Source: Proteiniphilum sp.
GTDB taxonomy: Bacteria; Bacteroidota; Bacteroidia; Bacteroidales; Dysgonomonadaceae
Direction of reading: 5' to 3'
DNA length: 10,320 nt
Assembly (NCBI GenBank): GCA_031284475.1
Contig: JAISZV010000128.1
Coordinates: 1 to 10,320, forward strand
The notes under the pieces were generated by a model. That model was not told where the DNA came from and did not search any database. It worked only from the letters and a program-made list of their open reading frames with translations. This document shows, piece after piece, positions 8,282-10,320 of this stretch; position 1 is the stretch's first letter, and the number at the start of each line of letters is the position of its first letter. The translations under genes and the position numbers were made by a program.

Positions 8282-8586
8282 TTATCTGTTCAAACGGTTT
8301 TCCCAAGAATTAGGGTTACTGCTTCCATGAAAAACGCCAAAGATCATCACAGTTTCGCCATCCAACAGGAAATGGATTTGGTAAGGGAATTTTTTAAAGT
8401 TATAAATCCTTATTTTTTGTATTTTATGGCGAAATGTTGCGGATAACGGGTAATATAATCCATACCCTCTTTCAGTTGTTCCTTGAACAGGTTCACAAGT
8501 GTTCCGGGAGAGAGGCTTTTATAATAATTGATAGCTTCCGCCATATCCCAATACGCCTCATCAGATACTAATAAACGGTATTTCAT
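8282..8586 (-). pseudogene. RelE/ParE-family toxin, frameshifted remnant
   Basis: This minus-strand frame starts at ATG 8586-8584 and gives 58 residues (MKYRLLVSDEAYWDMAEAIN to KYKK) before a TAA at 8412-8410. Directly past that stop another frame continues with RIYNFKKFPYQIHFLL and then VFHGSSNPNSW, the typical C-terminal strands of RelE/ParE ribonuclease/gyrase-poison toxins, ending at TAA 8284-8282. The break lies in a run of six A (T on the plus strand, 8413-8418). One added A would join the frames into a 101-residue protein, the usual length for the family. The C-terminal HGSSNP lacks the arginine common in the HxSRxP-type motif, a further sign of lost activity or divergence. It begins inside the antitoxin stop codon (TGATG), the classical type II toxin-antitoxin arrangement. 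A sequencing error in the homopolymer cannot be excluded, but the antitoxin is broken too. Confidence 0.75.
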
Positions 8587-8820
8587 CAGAGCAAGTCTAA
8601 TTTTGCCTCCACTTCTTCCCCTGTATGAAACACTGTTTTACCCTCGTTATATCGTTGCAGCCGCCTGTCCAATTCTTTTTTATGAACATCCGTCAATTTT
8701 TCTTCGGGTTCATCCTCCTGATAACTGAGAGCCAAAGCCTCTATTAGGCGCAGCAACCGGTCATCCGCAGCATTTATATAATCCTGTACACGTTGTCTTA
8801 AATCTACTTGTTGTAGCCAT
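8586..8820 (-). pseudogene. Type II antitoxin (addiction-module type), frameshifted near its start
   Basis: The minus-strand frame ending at TGA 8588-8586 reads VDLRQRVQDYINAADDRLL, then EALALSYQEDEPEEKLTD and ELDRRLQRYNEGKTVF, then GEEVEAKLDLL. This is an N-terminal helical segment followed by a toxin-binding tail like those of small addiction-module antitoxins. That frame has no ATG or GTG near its beginning. The ATGs at 8820-8818 and 8826-8824, with AGGAG at 8834-8830 on the minus strand, are in another frame that reads MATTSRFK and stops after about 20 codons. Removing one A after the fourth codon of the 8820 start (ACAACAAG) would give MATTVDLRQRV and a 77-residue antitoxin, so a single-base insertion has broken the gene. 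The overlap with the toxin start and the intact promoter and ribosome binding site support a former operon. The exact antitoxin family is uncertain. Confidence 0.7.
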
Positions 8821-8829
8821 GATCATTTT

Positions 8830-8834
8830 CTCCT
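8830..8834 (-). promoter_or_regulatory. Ribosome binding site of the antitoxin remnant
   Basis: AGGAG on the minus strand (CTCCT on plus) lies 9 bases before the ATG at 8820 and 3 bases before the in-frame ATG at 8826. The spacing favours 8820 as the original start. It is a much better Shine-Dalgarno match than those of the other genes in the window. Confidence 0.55.
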
Positions 8835-8852
8835 ATCTCTAAAAGCGCCATG

Positions 8853-8860
8853 CAAATATA
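8853..8860 (-). promoter_or_regulatory. Bacteroidota -7 promoter box for the toxin-antitoxin remnant
   Basis: On the minus strand 8860-8853 reads TATATTTG, an exact match to TAnnTTTG. Transcription would start near 8846 and give a leader of about 25 bases before the ATG at 8820. No consensus -33 box is seen at the expected distance. The promoter seems intact although both genes behind it are broken. Confidence 0.6.
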
Positions 8861-8914
8861 CAAAACAATTGCAAGATATAAGATGCTGGAAGTCAGAAAT
8901 TATTTTCATGCAAA

Positions 8915-8931
8915 CCAATATTTCAAAGAGC
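8915..8931 (-). promoter_or_regulatory. boxA-like sequence
   Basis: The minus strand reads GCTCTTTGAAATATTGG. It resembles the antitermination boxA core (GCTCTTTAACAA in E. coli) and, more closely, the TTCTTTGACATATTG stretch found in rRNA leaders of Bacteroidota. No rRNA gene is present; downstream on this strand is only the toxin-antitoxin remnant. It could be part of a copied rRNA leader or chance. Confidence 0.3.
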
Positions 8932-9032
8932 GGTTTTAACTGCGCTAACCGGCAGTTCTTGCTTCTTCGCACTTCCATTTTTTTCCTGTGCCGGATACGG
9001 GCCTGCTTCCTTGTTTTTACCTCGTTTACCGG

Positions 9033-9101
9033 ATTGCCCGTTAGGGCATCCATATCAATAGAAAACGCCGGTTGTCATCGCGCCGCATTGCCCGTCAGGG
9101 C
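9033..9101. repeat. Two copies of a small hairpin repeat
   Basis: ATTGCCCGTTAGGGC (9033-9047) and ATTGCCCGTCAGGGC (9087-9101) are near-identical direct repeats 54 bases apart. Each folds into a short GC stem (GCCC/GGGC) over a four-base loop. On the minus strand the cores read GCCCTAACGGGC and GCCCTGACGGGC. The decamer CCCTAACGGG also occurs on the plus strand in the inner hairpin at 8136-8147, so related hairpins lie on both sides of the toxin-antitoxin remnant. Confidence 0.6.
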
Positions 9102-9189
9102 TTTCGCCTCCTGTTTTGGTACAGAATAAAATAAATAGAAGGCCGAGAGAAAAAATTAGCGTTTCAATCACCTTTTAAAATTTTTTATG

Positions 9190-9197
9190 CATCTTTG
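9190..9197 (+). promoter_or_regulatory. Candidate -7 promoter box for the LRR gene
   Basis: CATCTTTG differs from TAnnTTTG only in the first base and follows a T-rich stretch (9180-9187), as many Bacteroidota promoters do. Transcription from near 9204 would give a leader of about 150 bases before ATG 9354. No better box lies closer to the gene. Confidence 0.45.
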
Positions 9198-9353
9198 TAC
9201 TAAATGTTGTTGCATTTTGAACTTGAATCTGCCTTTTGCTGCTCCGAACGAGGGGTTTTGGTTAAGAGAAAACGGCTACAGTTGGTAGAATAATTATTGA
9301 CAATGAACAAACAGACTGTAAATAGAATTAATCACAACAAAACAAATAAAAAA

Positions 9354-10320
9354 ATGAAAAAAATAATATTACTCTCAATTACATCCCTTTGCCTTGCAAA
9401 CATGGCTACGGCACAGGGTTTCTCCGCCAAAAACGATGACGGACTAACAATTTACTACGGAATAACATCTGCAACAGCGCCGCTCACAGTGGCGGTTAGG
9501 CCTAATTATTATTATGATAATGAATACAGCGGAGATATAATTATACCCGCTTCGGTTGCTTACAAAGGTAAAACTTATTCGGTTACGAAAATTGGTGAAA
9601 GGGTTTTTTTCGGTTGTAGCGACTTAACTTCGGTTACTATTCCCAGTTCAATTACGAAAATTGGCGAGGCGGCTTTTTTCGGCTGTAACGGATTAACTTC
9701 GGTAAACATTCCCAGTTCGGTTACGACTATCGGTGAGAGATCTTTTGCCGGTTGCAGCGGATTAACTTCGGTTACTATTCCCAATTCGGTTACGGAAATT
9801 GGTGGAAGGGCTTTTATCGGTTGTAGCGACTTAACTTCGGTTATCATTCCAAATGCAGTTAAGGAAATTGGCTATGAGGCTTTTTACGGTTGCAGCGGAT
9901 TAACTTCGGTTATTATTCCAAATTCGGTTACGGAAATTGGCGATTATGCTTTTTTCGGTTGTAGCGGATTAACTTCGGTAAACATTCCAAATTCGGTTAC
10001 GAAAATTGGGGAGTTGGCTTTTGCCGATTGCAGAGGCTTAACTTCGGTTACTATTCCCAGTTCGGTTACGGAAATTGGCAATGGGGCTTTTGCCTATTGC
10101 AGCGGATTAACTTCGGTTACTATCCCCAATTCGGTTAAGGAAATTGGCAATGGGGCTTTTGCCGGTTGCAGCGGTTTAATATCCATAACAATAAATGCCT
10201 CCATTCCTCCGAGCTGTAATATTACAGATTATCCATCTTTCAAAGGAGTGTCAAAAAGCATACCGGTGTATGTGCCTTGCGGCAGCCTTTCAAACTACAA
10301 AAAATCGGAGTGGTGGGGCG
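9354..10320 (+). CDS. BspA-like leucine-rich repeat surface protein (LRR_5), 5' part
   Basis: The first 322 codons of a secreted BspA-type protein; the gene runs past the window end. Such proteins act as surface adhesins in oral and gut Bacteroidota and elsewhere; the ligand here is unknown. A signal peptide occupies residues 1-20, cut before Q21 (ATA/Q). A family-typical lead-in follows (FSAKNDDGLTIYYGITS, then SGDIIIPASVAYKGKTYSV), then nine 23-residue repeats at 76-282 with the pattern SVTxIGxxAFxGCSGLTSVTIPN, the LRR_5 (PF13306) signature. After the repeats, IPVYVPCGSLSNYKKSEWW at 303-321 is the cap seen in relatives that often end in a type IX secretion sorting domain; that end is outside the window. 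An in-frame ATG at 9303 would add 17 hydrophilic residues; 9354 is preferred because it puts the basic MKK directly before the hydrophobic core. No Shine-Dalgarno sequence is seen, only A-rich sequence. Confidence 0.9.
   Translation, partial: MKKIILLSITSLCLANMATAQGFSAKNDDGLTIYYGITSATAPLTVAVRPNYYYDNEYSGDIIIPASVAYKGKTYSVTKIGERVFFGCSDLTSVTIPSSITKIGEAAFFGCNGLTSVNIPSSVTTIGERSFAGCSGLTSVTIPNSVTEIGGRAFIGCSDLTSVIIPNAVKEIGYEAFYGCSGLTSVIIPNSVTEIGDYAFFGCSGLTSVNIPNSVTKIGELAFADCRGLTSVTIPSSVTEIGNGAFAYCSGLTSVTIPNSVKEIGNGAFAGCSGLISITINASIPPSCNITDYPSFKGVSKSIPVYVPCGSLSNYKKSEWWG
9579..10199 (+). repeat. Nine 69-bp tandem coding repeats
   Basis: Nine consecutive 69-bp units encode the LRR repeats, with boundaries at residues 76, 99, 122, 145, 168, 191, 214, 237 and 260. 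DNA identity is high around GGATTAACTTCGGTTAC and ATTCGGTTACGGAAATTGG, lower around the AF-x-GC codons and at the outer units. The last unit has diverged (SGLISITINA), typical of an end unit protected from recombination. The units lie head to tail with no spacers. Confidence 0.9.

Larger units (their letters stand above)
8841..9353. other. Intergenic stretch without an intact gene; probable non-coding element at about 8850-9130
   Basis: Open frames on both strands (about 76 residues minus, 86 residues plus) overlap each other, are rich in Arg/Lys or Cys/Phe, and match no family I know, so I do not call them genes. The stretch holds the toxin-antitoxin promoter, a boxA-like sequence (8915-8931), two related small hairpins (9033-9101), the promoter box at 9190-9197 and a long leader for the LRR gene. 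The part from about 8850 to 9130 has the feel of a dispersed Bacteroidales intergenic element. That is an impression and needs a genome-wide search. Confidence 0.4.

Noticed and set aside
8275..8290. Tandem TATCTGTT repeat and CAGATA/TATCTG inverted repeat downstream of the toxin remnant
   Set aside because: Both are short, lie in AT-rich sequence and have no T-tract for minus-strand termination; chance is likely.
8216..8728. Plus-strand frames of 76 and 66 residues as genes
   Set aside because: They are antisense to the toxin-antitoxin remnant, whose minus-strand translation shows recognisable RelE/ParE and antitoxin sequence.
8823..9129. Small overlapping frames on both strands (76 residues minus, 86 residues plus)
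   Set aside because: They oppose each other, have odd composition and no recognisable family or good ribosome binding site, so I treat the stretch as non-coding.
9198..9353. tRNA or known riboswitch in the LRR gene leader
   Set aside because: No cloverleaf, T-loop or recognisable riboswitch core could be found by eye.
9575..9847. Minus-strand 90-residue repetitive frame
   Set aside because: It is the mirror of the 69-bp LRR repeats; a repeat length divisible by three keeps antisense frames open.
9579..10199. CRISPR-like array
   Set aside because: The repeats are contiguous 69-bp coding units with no unique spacers and translate into LRR_5 repeats.

Overview
The window looks like a chromosomal segment of a Bacteroidota bacterium, most likely order Bacteroidales. 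The evidence is promoter boxes of the TAnnTTTG type, A-rich translation starts with little Shine-Dalgarno sequence, and Bacteroidota-typical families: a DUF2723/GT117 membrane protein, a TonB-dependent receptor with a carboxypeptidase-regulatory-like N-terminus, a DUF4249 lipoprotein and a BspA-like leucine-rich-repeat protein. I cannot fix the genus; the Dysgonomonadaceae/Porphyromonadaceae range is a guess.

Left part (1-4489): a promoter at 217-224 drives a large polytopic GT-C-type glycosyltransferase (300-3767). A strong rho-independent terminator (3783-3820) separates it from a small NodB-type polysaccharide deacetylase (3839-4489). The terminator also overlaps the tempting upstream GTG start of the deacetylase, so the internal ATG is the better start.

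Middle (4490-8174): a two-gene operon encodes a TonB-dependent outer-membrane receptor (4583-7024) and, 22 bases on, a DUF4249 lipoprotein (7047-8093). It is preceded by an inverted repeat that brackets a promoter-like box and is followed by a nested hairpin with a T-run. This pair is common in Bacteroidota, but its substrate is unknown. It is the best candidate here for an undescribed system.

Right-middle (8175-9353): no intact gene. On the minus strand lies a decayed type II toxin-antitoxin operon, an addiction-module antitoxin followed by a RelE/ParE toxin with the classical TGATG overlap. Each gene carries one single-base frameshift. The promoter box and ribosome binding site still look good. 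Next to it is an intergenic stretch with paired small hairpins (CCCTAACGGG type) and a boxA-like sequence, probably a dispersed non-coding element.

Right end (9354-10320 and beyond): the start of a secreted BspA-like LRR_5 protein with nine 23-residue repeats, encoded by 69-bp tandem DNA repeats. It runs off the window. Its promoter and long leader lie at about 9190-9353.

Functionally the intact genes all concern the cell envelope: glycosylation, polysaccharide trimming, outer-membrane uptake and surface adhesion. Apart from the receptor/DUF4249 pair nothing shows that they act together.
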